A stretch of 64,000 nucleotides of DNA, taken from Nelumbo lutea. Its lineage: Eukaryota; Streptophyta; Magnoliopsida; Proteales; Nelumbonaceae. Position 1 is the first letter of the stretch; each line of letters begins with the position of its first letter. Below are positions 10,196 to 21,227 of the stretch, in pieces. The stretch spans positions 64,638,383 through 64,702,382 of the forward strand of contig JAKGHH010000002.1 of assembly GCA_022828595.1 (NCBI GenBank), read 5' to 3'. The notes under the pieces were generated by a model. That model saw only the letters and a program-made list of their open reading frames with translations, did no database searches and had not been told where the DNA came from. The position numbers and the translations under genes are program-made.

Positions 10196-11008
10196 AGGCA
10201 ACTTTCCCCAACAGCATAGCCAAGTTTGCTGAGATGAAACCTGTCGAAGTGGGTAATAAGATACTGCGGTGCCTTATGGTGGTAAGTTCCCGAACTCTTT
10301 GTTGTGCTGTCACCGAGGTGCTTTTTTCCTTCAAGTATTTGGCAAAATTGTCTTCTTTTTTTCCAGGCCAACTCCATGACTCATGCCTTCATGAGGCAGT
10401 CCGAACAACAGACTGCACGAGCTGATGGAGCTGAGGCCGCGGCAACTGAATATCAATCTAGGTTTGAGAGGGTCGTTAACGTCATCGGCAAACTAAAGAA
10501 CGAGGTGTAGGCAAACCGTGAACACTCCAAAAAGCAGGAACTTGAGATGAACCAACTGCAAAAGGGGAACGAGAGGCTGAAGAAAGAGGTCGAGGAGCAG
10601 AAGGTTGCCTTTGCTGAGCACAAATATGCCCTCCTCGACGAAATCGAAGCCGCCAAGCTTCTCGCTATCAAGGAATATAAGGCTTCTCCGGCGTATGACA
10701 AGGAGCAACAGAACCTCATTACCATGGCTTTCCACAAAGGCTTCATACTTTGCCGCATGCTCACAAGATTAGTATTTCCAGAGCTTGACCTCGGCCCTGC
10801 CACCACTTCAGCCTACACCACGAAGATGTTCGACAAGGTCGAAGAGGATCCTGACTCCGAGGAAGAGAGTGATGAGGTCGACAAGGGAGTCAGGGAAGAA
10901 GTCGATCTGGACTCTTCCGTCGAGGACGCCATGGAGATTGAGGTCGCCAAAGATGACGTTGCAACTGCTGATGAGAAGGATGGGGGCAAGGGGCCCCATG
11001 ATGTCTGA
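10196..11008 (+). pseudogene. antisense ORF of Gypsy-1 (coiled-coil protein), spliced and broken
   Basis: This ORF runs opposite to the Gypsy-1 pol. Exon 1 (up to 10281) ends ...FAEMKPVEVGNKILRCLMV. A GT-AG intron at 10282-10366 leads in frame into exon 2, ANSMTHAFMRQSEQQTARA. A TAG at 10508-10510 (...KLKNEV-stop-ANREHS) interrupts it. The following part is a long charged coiled coil (NQLQKGNERLKKEVEEQ...) and an acidic tail rich in D/E, with the terminal stop at 11006-11008. The layout resembles the C-terminal half of the plant 'putative gypsy type transposon' proteins (Transposase_28, PF04195). Function is unknown, and the N-terminus is lost at the junction with the Copia-B LTR. Confidence 0.65.
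10282..10366 (+). other. predicted intron in the antisense ORF
   Basis: GTAAGT at 10282 and a T-rich stretch ending TTTTTTTCCAG at 10366 bound 85 bp. Removing them joins exons in the same frame (LMV to ANSMTHAF). RNA evidence is needed. Confidence 0.55.
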
Positions 11009-11639
11009 ATACCCCTTTTTCCTCTTTTCTTGGACCCCCATTGTACAAGTGTTACTCACTGATTCTCCGACCCAGGTCTAGTGGATTTTTCCTTTTTCTT
11101 TCTTTTTTTACAACTCCGATGTACAAACTTTTTGAAGTAATGAAAATACAATTTCTTTTTTACCACCTCGAGTGCAGTTGTTCTCTCAACTTCACAAAAT
11201 TTTTCTAAGTGTAGGTTCGCCCGAGGTGCCTAACTTCCAGAATGGCTAGGCACGGTATGGGTGTAACCCCAAGTGACTGTGTGCCGAGGCAACTAGGCAT
11301 AGTATGGGATATAACCCGAACTGTCTATGTGCCAACAAGGCATAATAAAAGATGTACCTGAACTGCCCATATGCTTAAAAGCGACTGGGTCTTACTTTAT
11401 CACGGTGTTGAGGTCATTACTAGCTTGGCACAGGGGCCCTTAGGCTTAGAGTGACTCGATGTCCACTCTTCGATACATGATTTATTTAGCCGACGTGCAG
11501 CTTGACTAAGTCGGCGAAGCAGGTGGTCCTCCATACCTGGAATAATTTTGATGTGGTGGATGCTAGACTCCCAAGCGCATAGGTAGTAAGTACTTCCTTA
11601 GGTTATCGACGTTCCAGGCATTGAGTACCTGCCTCCCTT
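11009..11639. other. spacer between antisense ORF and integrase of Gypsy-1
   Basis: No reading frame of note. It begins with T-rich sequence after the antisense ORF (possible 3' end with AATGAAAATACAAT near 11138) and continues with a moderately GC-rich stretch that resembles nothing I recognise. Confidence 0.5.
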
Positions 11640-13435
11640 CCAATGTCTCGAGCTTGTACGTCCCTTCATTGAACACTTGTCATACTCTGTAGGGACCTTC
11701 CCAGTTCGGTTCTAGCTTACCTACACTGGACTCAAGTACCATAACTTTCCGAAGTACAAGGTCACTGACTCGGAAGTGGTGTCGCTTAACTTGGGCATTG
11801 TAGTACCGAGCCACTCGCTGTTGGTAAGCTATAGTCCGGATATAGGCCAGGTCGTGCAATTCTTCGATCAGGTCGAGGTTGGTCCACAGCTCGTCGTCAT
11901 TGGCCTCCTCGTTGTGCACTTCTAACCACAAGGTCGGTACTTCAATCTCGGTAAGGATTACGGCCTCCGTACCATACGTCAAGTTAAATGGGGTCTCTTG
12001 GTTGCAATCTTGATGGTAGTTCGGTAGGCCTAAAGGACGTTAGGCAGCTCATCAACCCACAAACCCTTAACTCGAGAAAGCCGAGCTTTGAGTCCGTGGA
12101 GGATTGCCCTGTTCGTCACCTCCTCAACCTGACCATTCGCCTGTGGATGCACCACTAAAGTGAAATTCTGCTAGACCTCCATCTTGACACACCAATTCTG
12201 AAACTTTATGTCCTCAAACTACTTCTCGTTGTCGGATATAAGCACATTTAGGAGTCCGAATCTGCATTAAATGTTCTTCCAGAAGAAGTTTTGTATGTTC
12301 CGGACTGTGATGGTCACCAGTGGCTCAGCTTCCACCCACTTCGTGAAATAGTCAACCGCCATGACCAGGAATCTTCTCTGCCCGGTCGCCAGTGGGAATG
12401 GAACGAAGATGCCTATTCCCCACTAGGCAAAGAGCCACGGGCTGGTCAGATACTTCAGGTCGGCAGCGAGCTGGTGAAGTATGTTGGTGTGCCTCTAGCA
12501 ATTATCACATTTTCGGACGAGTTTGAGTGCATCCGCCTTCATTGTAGGCTAGTAAAATCCTTTGTGTAGCGCCTTTTGGGCGAGGCAGCGAGCTGGTGAA
12601 GTATGTTAGTGTGCCTCTAGCAGTTATCACATTTCCGGACGAGTTTGAGTGCATCCGCCTTCATTGTAGGCTAGTAAAATCCTTTGCGTAGCGCCTTTTG
12701 GGCGAGCGCCCTACCCCCGAGGTGCCCTCCACAGAGACCTTCATGGATCTCGTGTAGCACCTGGCTTGTCTCTGATGATCGCAAGCAGCGCAGGTAGGGG
12801 AGCGTAAAGGATCTCCTATACAGTCGCTCACCAATAAGGACATAGCGAGCTGACTGACGCTCTACCCTCCAAGCCGTTTTACGATCTGCTAGTAGGGTCC
12901 CGTGGAGCAGATAATCAACAAGAGGATCGATCCAACTTGGTTCTATTGTCAACACGGGAGCGACCTCTTCTACCGCCATCACAATGCTAGGTCGCGACAA
13001 GTCTTCAATATACACCGTCCTCTTGGTGACGTCGCTTGTGCTAGCCAGCTTCGAAAGCGCATTAACCTCATTATTTTCTGATCTTGGTACTTGTCGGATA
13101 AGCCAAGAGTGGAAGCCGGGCAGTTGCTCCCTCACTTTGGCCAAATAATCCATCATGGCGGGTTCTCAAGCCTCATACTCACCATTCACTTGGTTCATGA
13201 CCAGCCAAGAATCATTGCACACCACGACGTGCTTCGCGCCAACCTCCTTTGCCAACTTCAGCCCGGCTATCAATGCCTTGTACTCCGCTTCGTTGTTCAA
13301 CGCTTCGAATGCAAACTGGAGAGTGTACTCCACCTTCGCCTCGCTTGGTCCATAAAGTATGAGTCCGACTCCCCTTCTTCGCTGATTAGATGAGTTGTCA
13401 ACGTGGAGGATCCAGGGCTCCTCATGCCAATACAT
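11640..13435 (-). pseudogene. Gypsy-1 RNase H and integrase remains
   Basis: From 13435 downwards: RNase H (WILHVDNSSNQRRRGVGLIL, FEALNNEAEYKALIAGL, CNDSWLVMNQV); linker with VPRSENNEVNALSKLAS; integrase H2C2 region near 12680-12740 (HEIHEGLCGGHLGG); integrase core with FLVMAVDYFTKWVEAEPL (first D, ~12330-12383), LISDNEK (second D, ~12240) and a GQVEEVTNRAIL segment (E, ~12120); and the C-terminal domain NAQVKRHHFRVSDLVLRKV...GKLEPNWEGPYRV. At least four in-frame stops occur in the core and a 122-bp tandem duplication lies inside it. The copy is dead. Confidence 0.83.
12462..12705 (-). repeat. 122-bp tandem duplication in the Gypsy-1 integrase
   Basis: Copies 12462-12583 and 12584-12705 both start GGCAGCGAGCTGGTGAAGTATG and end near GCGCCTTTTGGGCGA. 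A few substitutions separate them, mainly G/A and T/C. The period is not a multiple of three. Confidence 0.9.
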
Positions 13436-13639
13436 TTGGGAAGCTTTTACAGCTGAGACATGTAAGTGTATCCAAACTCATGCCATTACATGTCAAAATG
13501 TCTACTCCCTATAAGGAACTGTATCCCCCAAATCATAGATGTAGAGAAAAGTTTGGAAAAGTTAAAATGTCCAATTTATTAGATGTCTTTCTTATGAGCA
13601 TCATTTAAGAATTTCTTCAAACATTAGATGAGGTAAAGT
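13436..13639. other. unassigned sequence between Gypsy-1 and a LINE scrap
   Basis: AT-rich, with no reading frame or motif recognised. Confidence 0.4.
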
Positions 13640-14155
13640 TAAACAAGAACCAAGGAAACAAAAGGATTTTAGGTGTTGGATAAGTCTAAGAACTTCTCAG
13701 TTAATTCATTTTAGAGGGGCCTCTCACAGGGGCTCATAGAAGATTTCCACACTCAAGGTCATGGAGCAATTTGTTTCCATCTGTATCATTTCTTCTGACA
13801 TGCAGTACAAAATAGATGCCTTACTATAGATAGGCGAGGAATGGTGGTGAATTATCCAATTACATATTTTGTAATAACTATATAGAAACAGTAGATCACC
13901 TTTTCCTTCACTGGAGTTTTGTGGCTAAGGTGTGGGCAAAGATGTTAGGTTTATTTGCGACACAAACCTGCTTCCTGGCAACAACAAAAGAGTTCCTATA
14001 AGTGTGGCAAATGGGGGACATGAGCAGGAACGACAAGATAATTTGGAACATGGTACCTACTGCAGTCTATTGGGCCATTCGGGGTGAGAGGGGGATGCTC
14101 ATATATCTGAAAACAGAAGCAGCGATACCCTTAGATTAAAAAACTTTTTAAGTTT
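13640..14155 (+). pseudogene. LINE fragment with reverse-transcriptase zinc-binding region
   Basis: Around 13860-14090 the plus strand reads NCCNNYIETVDHLFLHWSFVAKVWAKMLGL...NDKIIWNMVPTAVYWAIRGERG with one stop. This matches the plan of the zf-RVT domain found after the RT in plant L1-type LINEs (C-x-x-C...H-L-F-x-x-C then the W...W-x-x-W-x-x-R motif). Copia-C is inserted at its right edge (TSD AGTTT). Whether the LINE resumes after 21554 is not clear. Confidence 0.55.
14151..14155. repeat. left target-site duplication of Copia-C (AGTTT)
   Basis: AGTTT precedes the left LTR and recurs at 21555-21559 after the right LTR. Confidence 0.85.
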
Positions 14156-14472
14156 AGTAGAAATCACTGATTGCAAATTTAGTTGAATTTCTTGTGAAGG
14201 GAAAGAGGAGGAAGATGAGGAATTCAGTAGTAGAGAAGAAAAGAGAAGGAGAAAAGAGTAAGAAGTCAACCAGGATTCCTAGCCGCCAACCCCTCATTAT
14301 ATTTATACTTAACTTAAAGGATGAGATATTACAAGGATGCCCTTAGTAGGGTGGCTACTAATGTAGCTGAACAGTCACAACCTAAAACATAAACCAATGG
14401 GCCTAAAGCCCAACAACTTCCTAACTAAATAACTTAAAATAAGAAAAAAAAACAACTAGGCCCAACTCAACA
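14156..14472 (-). repeat. 3' LTR of Copia-C
   Basis: On the minus strand it starts TGTTGAGTTGGGCC directly after the purine tract CAACTTGAGGGGGAG. It pairs with 21240-21554. Confidence 0.9.
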
Positions 14473-15120
14473 CTCCCCCTCAAGTTGGGAGTAAATGTCA
14501 CACATTCCCAACTTGCGTAGATCATGCTCCAGCTTGTTCTTTGCAATACTTTTTGTGAGAACATCAGCGAGCTACAGATCAGAAGCAATGTATGGAAGAC
14601 AAATTTCTCCAGAAGTCGCTCTCTCTCTGATAAAATGTCTATCCACTTCAATGTGCTTAGTTCAGTCATGCTGGACTGGGTTATGGGCAATGTTAATTGC
14701 TGCCTGATTATCATAATACAACATCATAGGTTCTTCTGCCTGTACACCAATTTCTTCTAATAGGGAATGGATCTAGAGAAGTTCTGAAACTCCATGTGCC
14801 ATGGCCCTGTATTCAGATTCAGCACTTGATCTTGCCACCACTGCTTGTTTCTTACACTTCCACAAGACAAAGTTAACCCCAGTAAGGGTGCATACTCCTG
14901 AAGTTTATCTCCTGTCATCAAGGCATCCTGCCCAATCTGCATCTGTATAAGCCTCTAGTTTCAACTGTCCATGATCAGTAAACAATATGCCTCTGCCCAG
15001 GTGTCCCGTCATATAAGCAAGAATCCTGTCAACTGCCTCCCAATGCTGGACTCGTGGAGCATGCATGTACTGACTTACCACACTTACTGCATAGGAAATT
15101 TCTAGTCTTGTCATACACAA
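14473..15120 (-). pseudogene. Copia-C RNase H remains
   Basis: Pieces in more than one frame read RLEISYAVSVVSQYMHAPRVQHWEAVDRILAY (end of RT), YTDADWAGCLDDRR (RNase H first D), and, further down on the minus strand, a broken RNase H tail with [16 protein letters not shown] and HNPVQHDx-like segments in altered frames. At least two frameshifts and several substitutions break it. Confidence 0.75.
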
Positions 15121-15129
15121 GTATAGCAG

Positions 15130-16056
15130 TCAACCCACAAGTCTTTGATATCTCCCAATGTCCTTTACTAGCTCACCTTCTGATGCATTGATTCTATGGT
15201 TCTGATCAATAGGGGTATTGATTGCCTTCGTTCCAAGCTTCTTTGTCTCTTGAAGAATATCCAAGACACACTTCCTTTGAGAGATAAAAATTCCATGTTT
15301 TGATCTTGCAACTTCAATGCCTAAGAAGTATCCCAGTTCTCCAAGATCCTTAATTTCAAATTCTTTATGTAGATTCCTTTTCAGACAATCAATCTCACTT
15401 GGGTCATTCCCCGTGACAACAATATCATCCACATAAACAATTAGGACTGACACCAAAGATCCCCTTCGCTTCACAAACAAGGTATGATCGGATTGAGTCT
15501 GATGTAGCCAAAAGCAATCGAGGCCTTTCTGAATCTGTCAAACCATGCTCTAGGAGATTGTTTCAAGCCATAAAGTGACTTCTTAAGCCTGCATACCTTT
15601 CCCTTTTCAGCATCACTATATAAGCCAGCAGGAAGATCCATATACACTTTCTCTTGTAGATCCCCATTTAGGAAAGCATTCTTTACATCAAGTTGAAACA
15701 AGGGCCAAGAGTATGATCCCCATTTAGGAAAGCATTCTTTACATCAAGTTGAAACAAGGGCCAAGAAGTATCTGAACAGAAGTCATCTTTGCAACTAGTG
15801 CAAAGGTCTCTAAGTAATCAATACCATACGTCTGTGTGTACCCTTTTGCAAGAAGTCTTGCCTTGTACCTTTCTATGCTTCCATCTACCTTATAATTTAC
15901 TGTGTAAACCCATCTGCATCCAATTGTCTCCTTGCCTTCTGATAGATCCACACTATCCCATGTCTGATTCTTAATCAAAGCTGCCATCTCTTCCTGCATA
16001 ACTGTCTCCCACTCAAGTTTGGAGAGAGCCTCACTAACACCCTTGGGTATAGACAC
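15130..16056 (-). pseudogene. Copia-C reverse transcriptase, broken
   Basis: Pieces in sequence: LEWETVMQEEMAALIKNQTW and RYKARLLAKGYTQTYGIDYLETFA (16056-15739); FQLDVKNAFLNGDLQEKVYMD with GLKQSPRAWFDRF (15701-15471); and LIVYVDDIVVTGNDPSE with the catalytic YVDD (15480-15130). A 56-bp tandem duplication (15659-15770) and a frameshift near 15475 interrupt it. The active-site aspartates remain. Confidence 0.86.
15659..15770 (-). repeat. 56-bp tandem duplication in the Copia-C RT
   Basis: Copies at 15659-15714 and 15715-15770 both start GATCCCCATTTAGGAAAGC. They look identical except at the right end. The period of 56 shifts the frame. Confidence 0.9.
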
Positions 16057-16116
16057 TGAGTCAAGAGAGGAAAGAAAAACACGGTAGGAAGGAGAAAGTC
16101 CACTGTAGGATAAGTA

Positions 16117-17279
16117 CTATGAAATACAATGAGCAGTACACTTTCTCTTCCCTTTTCTGAGAGCAATAGGAAGATCAAGGTTATCTGTAACAGGGTTGGT
16201 AGAATCAATGGGAACTGAAATAGTAGCAGGACCAAGAGGAATACTTGAATCCATGTCAGTTGAATCTGGAGTCTCCAAGGAACCGACAGGAAGTGATGTG
16301 AGTTCTGCTATAGTGGAATAAACCTCCTTGTGAAGTCTCAGTCGTAAGTAATGCTGAGAAGTAGGACGCAAAGGAGGTGGTAAGGTAGGTGACACAGGCC
16401 GATCAAGCACATGAATAGACACAGGGACTAGAACTAGGAGAGAAATAGACTGCTGACTCACTTCCCCAAAACACTCCCCCTAAGAAGGATTCTTTGAGAA
16501 GAAGTATGTGGGTTCAAAAAAGGTGGATTCAATACAACATACCGGCTCCTAGAGACTAGATCATAGCAGCAGTACCCTTTCTGATTTTCTACATATCCAA
16601 GGAAGATACACTTCTTTGCCTTGGGGTCAAGCTTCGAGCGGTGAGGACCAAGGATATGTGCAAAGCAGACACACCCAAACACCCTGAGAGGAATATGAAA
16701 CATCTCCCCCTCAGGAAAAAGGAGATTGAATGGGGTGCTGAATCCAAGTATGCGAGAGGGCACCCTGTTAATCAGATATATTGTTGCGAGAACTGCATCA
16801 CCCCAAAACCAAACTGGAACTGTAGATGTGATCATCATGCTTCTTGCAATCTCAACAATGTGTCTGTTCTTCCTTTCTACAACACCATTCTGTTGTGGAC
16901 TGCAAGGACAACTGCTCTAATGGACAACACCATATTCTAACAGATATGAGGCAAGGTGTTTTTCAAAATATTCTCTAGCATTGTCTGATCTGAACACCTT
17001 TATTCTTGTTCCAAACTGTGTTATCACCATCTGATGAAATTGCCTCACCAAGGATGGTACTTCATCGCGGGATCTCATCAAGTAAATCCAAGAGTATCGT
17101 GATAAATCATCCACAAATAAGAGAAAATATCGATAGCCTCCCATAGAAGTAACATGGTAAGGTCCCCACACATCAAAATGAATGACATCAAAAGAAGAAG
17201 AACACCTTTTATTACTAGGTTTAAATGAATGTCTACAATGCATTCCAAGTTGACAACCTTCACACTCCAGACTTGACAA
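16117..17279 (-). pseudogene. Copia-C integrase and linker
   Basis: The minus strand reads LECEGCQLGMHCRHSF (end of the zinc finger), VIHFDVWGPY (first D), FRSDNAREYF (second D), then a stop and shift near 16917. The region of the catalytic Glu is out of frame. After 16838 the C-terminal signature is clear: STVPVWFWGDAVLATIYLINR and CIFLGYVENQKGYCCYDLVS. The linker to RT follows (16461-16117), rich in P, S and T. The integrase is inactive because of the frame changes. Confidence 0.82.
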
Positions 17280-17423
17280 ACTAACAGACTAAAAAAATTT
17301 TGGAAACAAAAGACTCAAAGAAGGAAAAGGTAAATGGCCCAAACAATTATGCCAAAGCATAATTTGACCTACAGACCTTGACTCACTATCCTTGCTGACA
17401 TGATGACTCTGATGAGGAGGAAG
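17280..17423 (-). pseudogene. Copia-C pre-integrase region, right half of the interrupted site
   Basis: This is the continuation of the pre-integrase segment cut by the solo LTR. It aligns by position with the corresponding part of Copia-A (4080-4190). It ends with the TSD GGAAG at 17419-17423. Confidence 0.6.
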
Positions 17424-19378
17424 TGTTAGTTTTTGTATGCCCTTAGCTTCAATCAAAATGATGTATTTTATGAGTTTATTGTAAATGAATAAAAGTGCAT
17501 ATTTGATTCATGTTCCCTTGATATGTTTCTGCGTAATACCCTTAAACTGGACACTTAATGAGACTCGTGTTAGTTTAGAATGTTCACAGCCAGTGGGTCG
17601 GTCTGGGGAGACCTATCCTGACAAGGCTGACACTGTGGTGCCACCAAGTCGGTTGGGGTGGCTTGTCTCAGCTGCCAGGGTGAGACCCCAGGCACATACA
17701 GTGTGGAATTATTTGAATCTTTGAACTGGACCAAATTTCTAGTATTGCCCTGGACCTTGGAGATTGATGGGCAAAACTGGAAAGTTACACCCAACCCCTA
17801 GACTCGATTATGATACTGCACTAGGTGTCAGATTGGGCTGTCTTTGATGTACCAATTAGTGAGATCCTTAGCGGGGGTCAAAACCTAGGTATGTTGGGAC
17901 AGTCTGAGAATTCATCTGAGTGGGTGATCATAGTGACAGGATCAGCCCCTTTTTCGGACAAAGGTAATGATCGGGGATGCACTCTCACTGATGGAAACCA
18001 AGACTGCCGGCAGCCGATTTCAATCGTTGAAATTTGTTTTGCAAAATATATTTTATATGAGATAAAAAGTATATATATTATGGTTTCGAAATGTTTGTAA
18101 ATAGGTTTTAATTCCCGGGATCCATATTAGAGAGTGCAACATTGTTCCTTGCAGCCGAGGGAGAGGTCCTCTCTTGTCGAGTAGTGTATGATCATTATGG
18201 GCTGAGAGGTTAAGTGTAAGACCATTGAGGATAATACCTGATGGGCTAATCTTGCATTTGCCCACAAGTCCCTGGGTGTTACAAGGTGGCTTGGCCCAGG
18301 GACCACTTAGAGTAAGTGTTGGGCCCATAGAGCCCATTTGATGGGTTTCAGGGGGTGCACTGTCCATAACAGTGTATTCGGCCAGGCCTTGTAACAAAGG
18401 TTGGGCTGAACCCATGTGGCTGATGTGTAGATCAATGTTTGGGTCCCACGCCATACAAAAAAGCTCAACTGGGCAGCAGTTTGGAAGGCTTAATGAATAC
18501 ATAACCCTAAATGGGCCTTAAGCCCATTTCGAACGGGGCTAATTTGATTAGTCTTTAAAGGGCGAATTCTGAGATAAGATCAGCTGATAGGATTGGGCCC
18601 ACACCCTATCCACTCAGAGAGTCCAAGATCTAAATGAGATTTAGATTTGGAAACTTCCTAATTAGATTAGGAGCTGGCTGATCTAATCCACAGATAAGAT
18701 AAGGATTAACCCTTATCTTAAAGGGACTTCTAATCCAGACATGATTTGGGTTAGCAACTCCTAATGGGATTAGAAGCTGATCCCTTTAAGTCTATAAAAG
18801 GAAGAGGGGGCAGCAGCCTTTAGACATCACATCCAACACAACAGACAACCAGCAGTCTTGTCTTCAGAGCTGATATCACAGAAGAGAGAATTCTGCACCC
18901 TGCAAATTCTCTTTAGCCGCCTCCTTCCTGCAGCCGCCGCCTATAGCAGTTCGATCTCCATTCCTTGGGAGAAATCAAGATTGGATTTTGATTCCAATCT
19001 TTTGGAGAAAAGATTGGTAGGAGTTGTATTCACAGGCCGTCCAGGTGATTCTTGGGAAGAATCAGGTTCTTAGGAAGGACACTACTGATTCTGCTCCACC
19101 TTGCACTGCGCCATCTTCAGTGGGAGCAGATTTTGGTTTCTACTTTGGGCATGAACACCTCCATTGAGAGATATTATTTCTCTGTATCAGGCATTATCTC
19201 TCTCTCCTCCTTTTGGTTCAGATCTGGTTCAGTTTATGGTTCAAGAATGATCATTGAAAATATGATTTTCTAAATAGGGAATTCGATTCCCAGTTGAAGG
19301 GAAAGAAATTTTTTTTGAAATTCACCCCCTTTATTCCGCAATCTTGGGCGTCCATATGATGGATTTCCTATCCCTTCA
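17424..19378 (+). mobile_element. solo LTR (1955 bp) of the Copia-B family, nested in Copia-C
   Basis: The sequence starts TGTTAG and ends CTTCA. It is flanked by a perfect 5-bp duplication GGAAG (17419-17423 and 19379-19383) and matches the Copia-B 3' LTR (8686-~10195) over the shared length. No internal retroelement sequence is present, so it is the product of LTR-LTR recombination. A TATAAAA box lies at 18793-18799. Reading frames in it are not genes. Confidence 0.9.
18793..18799 (+). promoter_or_regulatory. TATA box of the solo LTR
   Basis: TATAAAA is followed by a C/A-rich segment, in the same place as in the Copia-B LTR. It marks the plus-strand orientation of the solo LTR and could still drive transcription towards 19400. 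Confidence 0.55.
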
Positions 19379-19383
19379 GGAAG

Positions 19384-19862
19384 CACATCCAAGAGGTAGA
19401 TCTCATTCACTTCACGACCACTCCCAATTGTCTTTGAATCCAGATCCTACAAAACACAATGACTAGGAGAAAAAATTACTAAGCAGTTCAGGTTCTTAAT
19501 CAAACTACTAACAAATAAAAATTAGTTCACAATCTGGGAACATGAAGGACAGAGGGTAGAGAAATAGAATCACTAATCTTGACAGATCCCTTCCCAGCAA
19601 TGGGAACATGGGATCCATCAGCTGTGGAGACCCTATCTCTACTAGAAGAAAAAATAGTAGAGCTATGGGTCATGTGCTCTGAGGCTCTAGAATCTATAAT
19701 CCAAGGAGGTCCTTCCTTACCTAAAGTAGAAACATAATTTGCAGTAACATGTGAACTACCTGTGTGAGCAAAGGAAGTAGAGTGGACTCCACCAGTACCA
19801 CCTGTACCTTGTTGTCCGCTTGCTGCTGAACTGGAACTGGCTGTATTCCGCTGGTTCAGAAG
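19384..19862 (-). pseudogene. Copia-C protease region, active site changed
   Basis: The aspartic protease motif reads WIIDSRASEHMTHSS, so the Gly of the DSG catalytic triad is replaced by Arg. It is followed by ADGSHVPIAGKG and LPSVLHVPRL, after which the frame stops near 19527 shortly before the solo LTR. The frame is continuous with the gag upstream. A D-S-R triad should not work as an aspartic protease. Confidence 0.82.
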
Positions 19863-20849
19863 TTGCCCATACCTCTCAAGTTTGGCCCTTACTGCAGCAG
19901 TTGCAACAAATTCCAGAGTAGTTGTAGTAGGAGGGGCCGGAATGTCACCAGTAACTGCCATGTGTGCATTTTCCTTATTATTTTTCAGTCTAGTCAGCAC
20001 AAGATGTGGGTGAAGCTTCCAGCAAGTATCTCTTGTGTGTTTAGGCTTCTTATAGTAGTCACAGATCAAATCTCTTTTATCTTCCTTCTTGATTTCACTG
20101 TCACCCTGATCTCCACTTTGTTTAGGTTTCACAGTACTCACCATGGCAAACTGATCAAAAACATGATTTTTCATCATCACATCTCTCTTGCTCTCCTCCC
20201 CTGACATAAAGGCATATGCCTGGGAGAGGGTAACATTGTCCCTGGAAGGAAGATGTTGTCTTGCAATATCATACTCAAGATTAAAGCCCACAAGAAATTC
20301 AAACACCCTATACTTCTCTAGTTGTTTCTGATAGGTAGCTGCATCCTTAGTGGTTTCCCAAGAAAATGTCTCTAAATGGTCAATCTCCTGCCACAAGGTT
20401 TTAAGGGCTGAAAAATAGGCTGCAGCAGGTCTATCTCCCTACCTTGTAGAAATAATCTGATTTCTCAACTGATAAGCCCTAGCAACATTCTCCCTTTGTG
20501 AATAGGTTTCTGCAACCCCATCCCATATTTCCTTAGTTGTATTTGCCCATAAAAAATCTTTACTTGTATGGGGCAACATGGAATTACACAACCAAGTCAT
20601 CACCATATAATTCTCCTGTACCCATCGGGAGTTGCTAGTTTCGGGTTTCACTTCTTCACCAGTGGTATACCCTAATTTTCCACGAGCATCAATGGCCATC
20701 TTTGCAGATTGTGACCATTCTAAGTAATTTGCACCATCCAACCTAACTGTAGTAATGGTCCCAGTCCCAAAAAGGTCTCCAACACTTCCTCCCACTAGTC
20801 CCATTTCACTCTCGGGCTTTTCAACTCCGTGACCCTCTATGCTTCTCAA
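19863..20849 (-). pseudogene. Copia-C gag, frameshifted
   Basis: An ATG at 20849 opens gag (MRSIEGHGVEKPESEMG) with the family entry motif LDGANYLEWSQSAKMAI, and breaks near 20439. Gag resumes at 20396 with MWQEIDHLETFSWETTKDA...FEFLVGFNLEYDIARQ. The zinc knuckle reads CDYYKKPKHTRDTC, where the second Cys is Tyr, so zinc binding is probably lost. Gag then continues in frame into the protease. Confidence 0.83.
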
Positions 20850-21227
20850 AAAGTGTAAAGAAAATAACTGAAATATGCAAATTAGGCAGGATGGGAGAAA
20901 AGAGAGAAGAGGCAGCCGCTCTCTCTAGAAGCCTCCAAATCAGGCAGGACTTGAACCACCCCTTACAGAAAACTCTAAGAAACCCTAAAAAATTAGAGCG
21001 CCACTTCCTAGGTCAAAATTGAAGAGTCCAGCAGAAACAAGACTCTTCCCCTTTCTCTAGTTTTTCCTGATTTTGATGAGAAACCTTAGACCAGCTACAA
21101 GGCACATAAATCCACCAAAAAATCCAAAAACTGGGCTTACCTGAGATCTTTGATCAGCCTCTTAAATCACCATGTAGTCGGCCGATCTAGGGCTGCATGA
21201 GAAAACAACTCAAGGAACCTTCGGCCT
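20850..21227 (-). other. Copia-C 5' leader
   Basis: Untranslated leader between the gag ATG and the PBS. No convincing reading frame. Confidence 0.6.

Larger units (their letters stand above)
10190..13435 (-). mobile_element. Gypsy-1: 3' fragment of a Tat-like Ty3/gypsy element
   Basis: On the minus strand, RNase H, the integrase H2C2 finger, the integrase core and the integrase C-terminal domain follow each other from 13435 to about 11640. Downstream of integrase, on the opposite strand, lies a coiled-coil ORF with an intron. This gag-pol plus antisense-ORF layout is known from Tat-lineage plant Gypsy elements. No LTR, gag, protease or RT is present here. Confidence 0.8.
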
